Shown here: in pieces, positions 43,172-52,023 of the stretch
Layout of the letters: each line of letters opens with the position of its first letter
Numbering within the stretch: position 1 is the first letter of the stretch
NCBI GenBank assembly: GCA_965240325.2
Contig: OZ251245.1
Span: forward strand, 744,001 to 808,000
Length of the DNA: 64,000 nucleotides
Source of the DNA: Rebecca billardiae RCC1528
Lineage: Eukaryota; Haptophyta
Direction of reading: 5' to 3'
Program-made: the position numbers and the translations under genes
The notes under the pieces: model-generated
What the model was told of the DNA's origin: nothing
The model's database searches: none
Seen by the model: the letters and a program-made list of their open reading frames with translations, nothing else

Positions 43172-43482
43172 TGTCAAAGGAATCGCCAATCTACAGTGAT
43201 TTCCAATTTCCAATCCAACATTTTACTCGCAGTCACACAGTGGCGGCGCGACCGCTGCGGCGGCGCTCGCACAAAATCCTCCAAAATCAACCTGAACCTC
43301 ATCCTAAAATACAGCAGGACAGCATGGCTGGCGGCGGCATCTCGAAGTATTCCAGATGATTCTGAATGAACGCGGAAACATGAGCCGAGCACCACGAACA
43401 CGTTGTGCTCTCCGCCGCAAATAAGAGCCGAAGCCGTCGACCGACCTCGCGACCGTCAAGCCTCGAGACGCGTTCCCTGACA
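43172..43482 (+). repeat. 3' LTR of retrotransposon copy 1
   Basis: 311 bp, apparently identical to 40029-40339. It is followed by the target duplication TGCAC. Confidence 0.92.
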
Positions 43483-43505
43483 TGCACACTTATTGGCGCG
43501 TTCTC

Positions 43506-43538
43506 GCCTGCCTGAGCTGTGTGCGTCTCTTATTCTGG
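43506..43538 (-). repeat. Dispersed repeat family R1, copy 4 (short, reverse)
   Basis: gcctgcctgagctgtgtgcg and the following bases are the reverse complement of the agaataagagacgcacacag core of R1. It lies in the 113-bp spacer between the two retrotransposons. Confidence 0.75.
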
Positions 43539-43605
43539 CCCGCGGTGCAGGGCGGAGCGCGTAGCGTGGAGCCCCGCCGGGGGCCCTCACTACGTTGTCA
43601 AAAAG

Positions 43606-43927
43606 TGTCAGGGAACGCGTCTCGAGGCTTGACGGTCGCGAGGTCGGTCGACGGCTTCGGCTCTTGTTTGCGGTGGTGCACAGCTTGTTTGTGCTGCGCT
43701 CGGCTCATGTTTCGTTCATTTCAGAAGCGCATCTGGAATGCTTCGAGATGTCGCCGCCAGGTCGCCGCCAGCCATGCTGTCCTGCTGTATTTTAGGATGA
43801 GGTTCAGGTTGATTTTGGAGGATTTTGTGCGAGCGCCGCCGCAGCGGTCGCGCCGCCACTGTGTGACTGCGAGTAAAATGTTGGATTGGAAATTGGAAAT
43901 CACTGTAGATTGGCGATTCCTTTGACA
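43606..43927 (-). repeat. 3' LTR of retrotransposon copy 2
   Basis: 322 bp. On the plus strand it starts tgtcagggaacgcg and ends gattcctttgaca. It is followed inward by a C-rich (polypurine on the minus strand) tract at 43928-43935. Confidence 0.92.
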
Positions 43928-44195
43928 CCCCCCCTCAATCCAATATGCGCTCGTCTGTGAGGACTAAGCTTGGATTATGAGTGATTTTGGGCTTGGTATT
44001 GTTTGTGCATCTGTGTGCATGAGTGAATTGGAGTCAGTAATGGTTGCCAATGCCAGGATACGGGTCATGTGCTGGGACTTCCGTGTGACGGTTTTGGGTA
44101 ACCCGAGTCAGTCCTGGGCTTATTTGCACCAAATGTAGTTCACTCTTTGGCCTTGATTTTGGACCTTGTTATTGGGTCATGCCCTGCCTTGATAG

Positions 44196-46871
44196 TCAAT
44201 CATAGGCATCCGGAGCAGGAATATCCAGGAAATGGATACGCTCCTTGGGAAATTTGTTGGCTCCCTTGTTTTTGCCTTTGTTGTAATTGTTGGCCTTGGG
44301 GCGTAGCTCTGGGTGGAGCTTCCAACACTGCTGGGCAGTATGGTTCTTGAGACCACAGTGAGTGCACCGTTTGCCGGTGTCCGAGTTATTCGGCCCGCTC
44401 TCGCCATTGGCTGGAGCCTTTTGGGCCTGAGCGGCGAAGACTTCGGCGCCCTCAAAGTCACCGCGTCGCCGCGTGCCTTGCTGATAATCGGCATTTTGGC
44501 GTATCTTGGAATAATTTTCGGTCTCTCTCCCCTTGGTATTGTTCTGATGGAGTAGCTTCATTGAGCCGTGCCGTTTGTAGGCATCTTCCATCTGGGCCAT
44601 TATCTGGTCAGTGTTATCCACACATTGCTCGGGCGTGAGCGCTCCGAAGTGCGAGATAACTGACTCGTAGACTTGGGGATGGTCGTGCATGCTGTTATAC
44701 AGCTTGAAGACCAACATCGTAGCATCGTCCAGATTCCCATATCGAGATGAGCGGACTTGCTCGACGGATTTCTTGATAATGTCCGATGCGCCAATGGGCG
44801 ACACCTTTGTCGGGTATAACTTCAGGAATTCATCCCTGAGTTCGGACATAGTTGTGATCTTGAGCTCGCGCTCAAATATCTGTAGCAGCAGCGCCAGATC
44901 CAAGTAGTTCTTGGTCGGATCGCTGATGTGCAGCTTCGATTCCAGATAGGCGAATAACTGAGGCTCGATAGAGTCCTTCAGCTGCTTGAATATCGCTGCC
45001 GCAGATCGATCGTAGACCGATCCGATCTTGTTGGCGTCAGCGTTGTCAGCCTTGTATGGATCGATTTTGGCTGCGTCTTTCACCCATTTGTCTTTGGCAA
45101 TGAGTTGAAAGCCGGATAGCTTGCTATCCTTGGGCTCCATTATGTCAGGTGTGACATCTGAGGATTTGCCCTTGTAGTAGGTGCTCACTTCTGCGAGTGC
45201 ATCCCGTATCGCGCTGTGTACCGCGCGCTTGGATTTCAGAGCCGACTGTGTCAGCTTGTGTGTGGCGGGTGTATCCACTCCTGCCGAGGATTCGCGTGCC
45301 ATGAACACACGTTCCTTCTTGGTTGGATTAGAGTCTGTGACTCCTCCTTCGATGACTATCCAGTCACGTTTCTTCGACTCAAGTGCATTGGTCGATGTGT
45401 CGCGCGCGCTCTGTGGCGATTCGCGCTCTACCTTCGAGCGAGGAGTGACCCTCGTCGAGGCTGTGGTGCCTTCTTTGGGCTTCTTCACGCTCGTTCTGTC
45501 CAGCGGTGATGCATGTGCATCCGCGGCAGCTTCGGCGGAATACTCTTCCTTGCAAGAGTGTGGCGTTGTGATGGCTGACGCAGCTGATGCATGCGCACGC
45601 GCGTCGCGCTCGCCAACTTGGTTTTGCTGCGGCTTTGCCGTCAAGCAGGTGTATGATGCCCCCCCTGCATCGTATGCGCTTCCTACGTTCGACGCAAGTC
45701 GATACGTGCCAGACGAGGACTCTGCCGTCTCTGCGGCGGTCATCTCGCGGCTGCTTGTGTCGCTCGTGGCGAGCAGCTCGGCTTCGGAAGCCATCGTGAG
45801 GCTTGTAGTTTTGGGGTAAACGTATTTGTTTGGGTCATCAGGCGCATCAACAATAAATGCGGCCGCTGACTTAATGCTTGAGCTCGCTGTGACAGAGTCA
45901 CGCGTCGTAGCATCTTGGAGCATAGTTTGCTCTGCCAGACCATACGGGTCGTTAGAGTCGCACTCATCGGTGCTAATGTCATCGTTCGATCGGTCAGACT
46001 CAGACACAGTGTCATGCGCGCGAGGCTGCAGACTGACTGCGGCGGTGGCACGACCTGCGCTGTCACAGGCGGCGGCCAGATGGCCAGCACGCGGAGCAGC
46101 GTCGGCAGGCTCGAGGGCCTCGACGGTCAAAGCGGCATCGGCGGCAGCAGCGTCGAGCGCTGCATCTGCCCCGGAACGCTTGGTGACCTCGTTCGATGAC
46201 TCGGAGGCAGCAAGGCACTCCTTGAGCTGCGGGCACTCGGCCTCGCGCTCAGCCGCGCTTGCGGGCGCCAAGTCCCGGGCGGTAGTTGTTGAGATCCCCT
46301 GCGCAACGACGTGCGTGCGGATGGAGTGGCGCGATGGCGGGGGATGCGAGCGGCAACGCTCCTCCTCACCGCGCTGTGCGCGAACCTCCTCCTCAAGGTG
46401 ATCCTTGATTGACTCGGCATGAATCCGGTCAACACGCGGTGCGATCGCACTCGACGCGTGGCTGCCTGAGTACAGGTCAGCGGTGTTGCCAGGCCCGTAA
46501 GCGCTGGAGATGGGCTTGCGGAGAAGCGTGAGCTTCTCGCCTTGCCGGTTCTTCTCAGCCTGCATGCCCCTCAGGGCAGCGGCGAGGTAGTCTGGCGTGC
46601 GCTTGCGCGCGATCGCCGATGAGCCGCGCGGCATTGCCGCGCGCTCTGCCACGCCTGGCTTCAACCCAATGAGGGGAGCAACTGGGGCGGGCTGATGGCC
46701 GTTCACGTCCTTGCCGCTGTTCTCGTCGTCTCCATCCTTGCCCAAGTTCTCCCAGCACCGTGCTAGCATGTCAGGGAACGCGTCTCGAGGCTTGACGGTC
46801 GCGAGGTCGGTCGACGGCTTCGGCTCTTGTTTGCGGTGGTGCACAGCTTGTTTGTGCTGCGCTCGGCTCAT
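44196..46871 (-). CDS. Gag-like polyprotein of retrotransposon copy 2
   Basis: An 891-residue frame. ATG 46871-46869 lies inside the 5' LTR (46769-47090), so the first ~34 residues (MSRAQHKQAVHHRKQEPKPS...) are LTR-encoded and the frame crosses the LTR border. It has the same CCHC zinc knuckle (C836-x2-C839-x4-H844-x4-C849) and helical gag region as copy 1. No pol frame follows within the 268 bp before the 3' LTR. This copy keeps the full-length gag start that copy 1 has lost. Confidence 0.88.
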   Translation of the reverse strand: MSRAQHKQAVHHRKQEPKPSTDLATVKPRDAFPDMLARCWENLGKDGDDENSGKDVNGHQPAPVAPLIGLKPGVAERAAMPRGSSAIARKRTPDYLAAALRGMQAEKNRQGEKLTLLRKPISSAYGPGNTADLYSGSHASSAIAPRVDRIHAESIKDHLEEEVRAQRGEEERCRSHPPPSRHSIRTHVVAQGISTTTARDLAPASAAEREAECPQLKECLAASESSNEVTKRSGADAALDAAAADAALTVEALEPADAAPRAGHLAAACDSAGRATAAVSLQPRAHDTVSESDRSNDDISTDECDSNDPYGLAEQTMLQDATTRDSVTASSSIKSAAAFIVDAPDDPNKYVYPKTTSLTMASEAELLATSDTSSREMTAAETAESSSGTYRLASNVGSAYDAGGASYTCLTAKPQQNQVGERDARAHASAASAITTPHSCKEEYSAEAAADAHASPLDRTSVKKPKEGTTASTRVTPRSKVERESPQSARDTSTNALESKKRDWIVIEGGVTDSNPTKKERVFMARESSAGVDTPATHKLTQSALKSKRAVHSAIRDALAEVSTYYKGKSSDVTPDIMEPKDSKLSGFQLIAKDKWVKDAAKIDPYKADNADANKIGSVYDRSAAAIFKQLKDSIEPQLFAYLESKLHISDPTKNYLDLALLLQIFERELKITTMSELRDEFLKLYPTKVSPIGASDIIKKSVEQVRSSRYGNLDDATMLVFKLYNSMHDHPQVYESVISHFGALTPEQCVDNTDQIMAQMEDAYKRHGSMKLLHQNNTKGRETENYSKIRQNADYQQGTRRRGDFEGAEVFAAQAQKAPANGESGPNNSDTGKRCTHCGLKNHTAQQCWKLHPELRPKANNYNKGKNKGANKFPKERIHFLDIPAPDAYD

Positions 46872-47090
46872 GTTTCGTTCATTTCAGAAGCGCATCTGGA
46901 ATGCTTCGAGATGTCGCCGCCAGGTCGCCGCCAGCCATGCTGTCCTGCTGTATTTTAGGATGAGGTTCAGGTTGATTTTGGAGGATTTTGTGCGAGCGCC
47001 GCCGCAGCGGTCGCGCCGCCACTGTGTGACTGCGAGTAAAATGTTGGATTGGAAATTGGAAATCACTGTAGATTGGCGATTCCTTTGACA
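46769..47090 (-). repeat. 5' LTR of retrotransposon copy 2
   Basis: 322 bp, apparently identical to 43606-43927. It contains the gag start codon and is followed outward by AAAAG. Confidence 0.92.
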
Positions 47091-47387
47091 AAAAGATCTT
47101 TTGATCAATAAAGAAAAGGGGATGGGGGACGATTTTGAGGGCTGTTGGAGGGTGCCAGTTTTCGATTTTTCGAGGGGTACGTTGGCCCATAGTGCTCTGC
47201 ATTAGCAACTACGCGCTTGACGAAATAAGCGCGCCCACGCCATTCCGCATAAGTCGATGGACGGACGTGGGATCAGATACCCCGGGGGTGAAACAAGTGA
47301 GTATTTATTTTGTCATTCTTGTATGCTGGAGTACGAGTTTGCCGAGCGACGCTTGATTGTTTTGGGTCGAAAACAGCTATGAGGCCA

Positions 47388-47640
47388 GATTCTTTTGAAT
47401 AGCGCTTGCGAAAAGAAGTTACCCGCCTGTCTCGATGGATGAACCGCCTCATGGTATTGAAAGAGATTCTTTTGAATAGCGCTTTTAAACCAAGTTACCC
47501 ACCTGTCTCGTTGGATGAACCTCCTCATCATATTGAAGAGATTCTTTTGAATAGCGCTATTTAAAGCCAGTTACCCGCTTGCCTCGATGGATGAACCGCC
47601 TTGATAATTGAATAGCGCTTGTCACAACCAAGTTACCCGG
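47388..47640 (+). repeat. ~76-bp tandem repeat, 3+ copies
   Basis: Units starting gattcttttgaatagcgct lie at 47388, 47466 and 47540, with a partial fourth near 47606. Each carries aagttaccc...ctgtctcgatggatgaacc. Periods are 78 and 74 bases. Confidence 0.88.
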
Positions 47641-48519
47641 CCCCGCCTGTCAGCTGTCTCGTGCTCGCGAGCGGCGCGACGACATCGGGCCATCCGGGCC
47701 CGAGCGAGGATGCCGCCTTCCGAAAGGCGCGCACCGAGTGCGTGCGCGACGGGTGCCGGCCGGCCGCTGGTCTCGACCTATCGCCCTCGGCCCTCCCCGA
47801 GCGCGCCTGCAGGTACCTCCGGACGCGCATTCGGCTTGCTCACTCGATCAGCTCACTCACAGCTGCCGGTCACGCAGCCGCGCGGCGCCGCCCCGCGACC
47901 AGGTCCGCGGCCCAAAGTGTGTGTGCGCGCCGCGCCGGTGCCCTCGCGCCGGTGGCGTGGGCTGGCTGGCCGCTGGTCTCGCCCACGCGCCCCACTCGCC
48001 CCAAGCGCGCAACGCCTGCGGGAAGCGCCGGCACCATACCTACCTAACCTGCGCGTCGACGCCCCGGTCCCGCCGCGGCCCGCGCCTCGATCGATCGTCG
48101 ATCGGACCGCGTGCGTGCGACTCCGTCCGCGCCCGCGCGCAGGGTGGGAGGGGCTGATGCAGGAGCAGATGCAGGACTACCTCGACATTGCACGCGACGA
48201 GGAGGTGCCCAGCGCGCACTTTACGCTGCGCGCATCATCGAGTGGTCGCCCAGCGAGCGCGGCAGCTGGCCACCGGGCCGGCTGACGGCGGGCGCAGCTG
48301 CCAGCTGCGGACGCGCAGCGGGCGCGGAGTGGAAGCCGGCGCAGCGGCCGGGCAGCGGCGGCCGGCGCGGCAGCACGCTCGTATACATCGCGGCAGCTAC
48401 CGCCGTCGTGCGGGGAAAGCACACGCTCTCGGCGGCTTCCAAGATGCCGACGGGCCACGGCGTGCACTCCGTGCAGGCTGCGTGCGCGCTGCAGTGGCTG
48501 TGTCGAGCTGCTGCGGCGT

Positions 48520-49290
48520 GTGCTCGAGGCGCGGCGCTCGCACGGGCTACGCGGGCGCAGCGGGTGCGCGCAGCTGGCGCACGCAGTGCCACGTCCTGCG
48601 GCGCCAGTTTGGCGGCCGTCCGCCCCCCCGAGCTCGAGTTCTGCGCGCTTTGCGACGGCGCGGCCGGCAGCGCCCATCTGCCTGCTTGCTTGGGCACGCC
48701 GCAGCATGTCCGCCGCCGGGCCTGCTGCGCGCGCCGAAGCTGGAGGGCGGAGGAGGGCGCTGGGCTGCTCCTACGGCGTGCTGCAGCCCGGGCAGGCTCT
48801 ACCGCGGCGCGGCGAGGCCGTCGCGCCTGCTCGCCGCCGTCGAGTCGCCCGTGCTGCGTGACCCTCGGCCGCACGTGCTCGCTCGGCGGCACCGCAGCAG
48901 GCGTCCCATACCAGTATACTCGAGCCGCTGTGCGCACCCAAGGCGCGAGCTGCTCGAGCGGGCCAGGTGGGCCCAGGGGGTGCGTGCAGCTGGCACACGC
49001 AGCCCCGGCCCGTGTCATGGGGTGTCGGTTTGACGGTCGCCAGCCCCTGTGGGCTCGAGCGCTGTGCGCTTCACCACGGAGGTGCTGGCAGCGCCCCGCG
49101 GCGCGCAACGGCGGGGCAGCATGGCCGCCGCCGGCGCCGCCGCACATGCCGCCGCTTACGGGCAGTCGAGAGCTTGGGGCAGCACCTACGGCGCATGCTG
49201 CAGCTCGGGGCGGGCTCTGCCAGCCTGCTGTGGCGTGATCGCGCATTTTCCAGACCGTCGACTCGCCCGCGCTGCATAATATTCCATTAT
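48520..49290 (+). repeat. Diverged tandem duplication, ~418-bp period
   Basis: gtgcgcgcagctggcgcacg near 48565 matches gtgcgtgcagctggcacacg near 48982. ccgtcgagtcgcccgtgctg near 48838 matches ccgtcgactcgcccgcgctg near 49256, and several blocks between agree. Similarity is maybe 65-70% by eye and no frame is kept in both copies. Confidence 0.6.
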
Positions 49291-49384
49291 TATTCGTTTG
49301 CCGCGCGTGCTCGACGGCGCTCCGCGCTGCTGCTGCCGCTACGGCCGCGCGTTGGACGGACAGCATATGCCGACGGAGGGTGCA

Positions 49385-49439
49385 CCGCGGGCCCCTAACT
49401 ACGTTGGTTCTACGGAAGGACCGCGGAACGCGGTCATTA
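49385..49439 (+). repeat. Dispersed repeat family R2, copy 1
   Basis: gggcccctaactacgttggt followed by ttctacgg and ggaccgcggaacgcggtca. A longer reverse-complement copy lies at 56111-56173. A partial match to the gggccct...actacgttg part lies near 43580-43597, just outside retrotransposon copy 2. Confidence 0.7.
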
Positions 49440-49527
49440 TTAGTAAATTCTGTACGCGAGTCACGACGAAGATCGATGCAGCGCGCCTGACGCGGGCGGC
49501 ATCAGCCGGCGCGCGGCAACGTCGCGG

Positions 49528-49626
49528 TTGGCCGACCTGGCGCCCGATCTGATTGAGCGCGTGCTCAGCTTCATCACAAGTGCGCGCGACCTCGCAGCCG
49601 CCAACACCGCCACGCGCCTCTTTTAA
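49528..49626 (+). pseudogene. Broken F-box gene fragment
   Basis: The frame reads LADLAPDLIERVLSFITSAR and continues with DLAAANTATRLF to a TAA at 49624-49626. It matches the core of an F-box motif, the SKP1-binding module of SCF ubiquitin ligases (LPxDLLxRILSFL...RDLxxAxxxCRxF). No methionine-started gene surrounds it. The frame stops right after the F-box, and a coding-like stretch in another frame follows (TWTEELFARERVLELSRAHA, about 49740-49800). This suggests a frameshifted pseudogene of an F-box protein. Confidence 0.55.
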
Positions 49627-50150
49627 GACTCTTTCGGGGACCACCACGGGCACCAGTCCGGAGAGCGTGCTACACGCTCGCGCACGCGCTCGCGGGCATG
49701 CGCACATGCTGCCCTCGGCGCTGCCCGCGGGCATGTGCACGTGGACGGAGGAGCTGTTCGCCCGCGAGCGAGTGCTCGAGCTCTCGCGTGCGCACGCGCA
49801 GTCCCTGGGCGTTGGCAGCCTGGGGGATTCGTGTAGCACGAGTGTGTTCCTAAGCACGGACTGATTCAGCAGCGGCTTCAGCAGATTCAGCAGCATCAGC
49901 AGAGTTGTAGTACATCAGCATACTACGACGTATATACATATATATATATAGGATTCTGCTGATCATCGCAACACTGCTGCTGGCTGTCTCAGACTCAGGC
50001 AGCGCCAGCCCGGCGCGGGGCCCGCAGGCCCGCAGGCCCGCAGCCGCCCCACAGCCGCCGCAGCCGCCCGGCCGCGAGTGAGCGCGTAGTCGGCCCGTAA
50101 GTGCCATGCGCGTCACATAATGTTGATGCGCCGGGCACGCGAGGTCAGAG

Positions 50151-50966
50151 TCACCGCCTTTGGCCTCCCGACTTGCCCTCCCCACCGCCACGCTCGCGCC
50201 CTGCGCCGCTGTCACGAGTGCCGTCTGCTGTGGGCCTCGTCGCCTCCTGGAAGGCGGCGGACGCGCGGTAGGCTCTCGCCTGTCGCACGCAGGCGCGCGT
50301 CCGCGCGTCCGGCTCGAGTCCACGCTCCTCCATCAGCCTGAAGCACTCGAGCGCCTCGCCCACGCGGCCGTGCGCGACACACGCGCCAAACCACTTGTTG
50401 CATGCGGCGGCGTCCAGAGCGTGCACCTCCTTCAGATGGGCGAAGACCGCCGCGGCCTGGCGGATGTGCGCGCGGCCGACCAGGGCGGCGAGGAGCAGCG
50501 CGCCCGTTCGCGCCTCAAGCACCGCCGGGCGCACGTGGCGCACCGCGAGGAAGAGCGCGAGCGCGCCCCCAAGCTCGCGCGCGCGCAGCATGGCGCGCAT
50601 GCGCTCGTTCAGCTCGTCCGCGTCGTGCGATTCGACCTCCACGCCCGACCTGAGCTCGAGGTCGTACGCCGCGCGCTTCTCCGGGACGGAGAGCACCGAG
50701 TACGCGGCGGACACCTCGCTGAACGCGTCGCTATCGCTCTCCGCCACGTCCGGGTGCTGCTCCTTTGCGAGCTCGTAGTACCTCGACTTGATCTCGGCCT
50801 CACTCGCCGCTCGGCTCACGCCCAGCACGTCGTAGTGCGTGCGGGCGCCGCCAAGGCGGCTGGCGGGCGTAGTGCAGAGCGCTCTGGCCAGCGGGCGCGC
50901 GACTATTGCCTTGCGGGGGCATGCCAGCGCGGCTGCGCCGCCCGCGCGCCACGCCAGCCGCAACAT
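50151..50966 (-). CDS. Mitochondrial-type DnaJ-PPR fusion protein
   Basis: A 271-residue protein. The N-terminus (1-40) is Arg/Ala-rich without acidic residues, fitting an organelle transit peptide. The J domain spans about 44-102 (HYDVLGVSRAASEAEIKSRY) with the essential HPD at 71-73, which stimulates Hsp70 ATPase. After a short linker, residues about 150-235 form two or more helix-turn-helix pairs resembling pentatricopeptide repeats (CNKWFGACVAHGRVGEALEC then FRLMEERGLEPDARTRACVR); PPRs bind organellar RNA. The C-terminal ~30 residues are Gly/Arg-rich. A plausible role is recruiting Hsp70 to an organellar RNA-protein complex (inference). It is divergently arranged with the PAN-domain gene, with 125 bases between start codons. 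Confidence 0.75.
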   Translation of the reverse strand: MLRLAWRAGGAAALACPRKAIVARPLARALCTTPASRLGGARTHYDVLGVSRAASEAEIKSRYYELAKEQHPDVAESDSDAFSEVSAAYSVLSVPEKRAAYDLELRSGVEVESHDADELNERMRAMLRARELGGALALFLAVRHVRPAVLEARTGALLLAALVGRAHIRQAAAVFAHLKEVHALDAAACNKWFGACVAHGRVGEALECFRLMEERGLEPDARTRACVRQARAYRASAAFQEATRPTADGTRDSGAGRERGGGEGKSGGQRR

Positions 50967-51091
50967 CGACCCAGTCTGGAGTCTTTCCCGCGCCGGCGCC
51001 GGACGCCTGCCTCGGCTCTAGTCGGCAGCGCGCTTGCATCGGCGCAAACACCGAGCGATCACTCCATGATGGCGGCCCGGGCAGCACGACG
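50967..51091. promoter_or_regulatory. Divergent promoter region, DnaJ-PPR / PAN-domain genes
   Basis: Only 125 bases separate the two start codons if ATG 51092 is used, so promoter elements must be shared or overlap. No core motif is recognised. Confidence 0.4.
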
Positions 51092-51595
51092 ATGAGGCTC
51101 CTCTTCGTGGTGCCCATCCTTGCGATGAGCGCGGCCACTGCAGGCCTCATTGCGTCGTGGCGCGCGTTTGGCGGCGGAGAGTCCGCCAGCGTCCGGCTGC
51201 GCTCGCGGCGGCAAGTCCACCCGTTGCACCTCCTCACCTCTGAGGAGTGCGGCACCGAGGCGCACGCCGACCTGCGTGGCCGCTCGCTCAACTGGGGCCT
51301 GACGGATCGGCAGCCCACGGCGGAGGCGTGCTGCGCGCTCTGCCTGGCGAAGAGCGAGTGCAACAGCTGGGTGTGGTGTGGCCACGACCTCTGCTGGTCC
51401 GCGGACATATGGAACCACAGCCTGGGCGAGTGCTGGCTGAAGGTCCGGGAAGACCCCGACTCGCCGGATTACATCCGGCGCGGCCGCATCAAGGCCGAGT
51501 TCCGCGCGGTGCACAAGACGGCGCCGGAGATGGTCGACTGGACTGCGGGCGTGCTCAGAAGGAGCCGGCGGCGAGCTCTACCGTCGGCCGGGTGA
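51092..51595 (+). CDS. Small secreted or membrane-anchored protein with PAN/apple-like cysteine domain
   Basis: 167 residues from ATG 51092, chosen because a hydrophobic signal or anchor segment follows at once (MRLLFVVPILAMSAATAGLI). The open frame extends 62 codons further upstream with no similarity. The rest carries a Cys-rich block, QPTAEACCALCLAKSECNSW then VWCGHDLCW and GECWLK. The spacing resembles the CxxxCxxxxxCxxW pattern of PAN/apple domains that bind protein or carbohydrate outside the cell. Six or more cysteines could form disulfides. The function is otherwise unknown. Confidence 0.6.
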   Translation: MRLLFVVPILAMSAATAGLIASWRAFGGGESASVRLRSRRQVHPLHLLTSEECGTEAHADLRGRSLNWGLTDRQPTAEACCALCLAKSECNSWVWCGHDLCWSADIWNHSLGECWLKVREDPDSPDYIRRGRIKAEFRAVHKTAPEMVDWTAGVLRRSRRRALPSAG

Positions 51596-52023
51596 GTGCC
51601 GGACCCGGCTGGCTGGCGCACGCAGTCCTCCTGCGTCAGACCGTCGTGTTTCCCGGCACGTGACAGTCCCAGACCTGTGACAGCGGTACGCGGGTGGTGC
51701 CGTTGCACGGTGCACGTTTGGCGCGTGCCAGTCCGTGATATGTGGCGGCAGCTAGCGCGGGACGCGTGGAATGTGTGACTCGTTATTGTGAGTTCGTCGC
51801 GATCTCAAAGCTAGGTGCCGCCGAAAAGCCCGGCCGCCGCGGCGCCATCATTTTCAGCCTCCAAACGACGCGCAGCAACGACCGAATTTTGGGAGGGCGC
51901 ACGCGCGCCCGGTGTTTCGTCAGACTGGGCCAGCCGCCGCCGCCGGCCTACCGCCACAGCAGAAAGCGCAAGGGCTGCGGAAGCATTCGAGCGTTTGCTG
52001 CTGCGGGTGCAGGGGCTGGCGGC
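51596..52023. other. Intergenic, no separate gene supported
   Basis: The frame of the next gene is open back to about 51742, but codon use and residues there do not look coding. No repeat is seen. Confidence 0.45.

Larger units (their letters stand above)
40029..43482 (+). mobile_element. Gag-only LTR retrotransposon, copy 1 (plus orientation)
   Basis: A 3,454-bp element with two 311-bp LTRs (40029-40339 and 43172-43482) that read identically by eye, bounded by TGTCA...TGACA. The perfect 5-bp target duplication TGCAC lies at 40024-40028 and 43483-43487. A G-rich polypurine tract (ttgaggggggg, ending 43171) precedes the 3' LTR. The only long frame is gag; there is no protease, integrase, reverse transcriptase or RNase H. 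It therefore depends on enzymes supplied in trans, like the TR-GAG/LARD-type elements described in plants. The primer binding site is not obvious, because gag starts at the LTR border. Confidence 0.92.
43606..47090 (-). mobile_element. Gag-only LTR retrotransposon, copy 2 (minus orientation)
   Basis: A 3,485-bp element with two 322-bp LTRs (43606-43927 and 46769-47090) that read identically by eye. The perfect target duplication AAAAG lies at 43601-43605 and 47091-47095. It carries gag only and no pol. It differs from copy 1 in a ~60-bp stretch in the middle of the LTR (an extra cggcgacctgg-type repeat) and in the N-terminal half of gag, so the two copies are sister elements rather than a simple inverted duplication. 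With copy 1 it forms a tail-to-tail inverted repeat of about 7 kb around a ~123-bp spacer. Confidence 0.92.
47096..50150. other. Gene-poor region with tandem repeats and an F-box remnant
   Basis: No intact gene is supported. It starts AT-rich (47096-47640, with a ~76-bp tandem repeat) and becomes GC-rich with a diverged ~418-bp duplication (48520-49290). It then contains a repeat copy (49385-49439), a broken F-box frame (49528-49626) and an AT-rich tract near 49930-49965. The long frames on both strands between 48.1 and 49.4 kb have no recognisable domain. Confidence 0.5.

Noticed and set aside
48111-49238. 375-residue frame and its antisense partner
   Set aside because: It crosses a diverged tandem duplication without keeping frame similarity between copies, so coding is unlikely.
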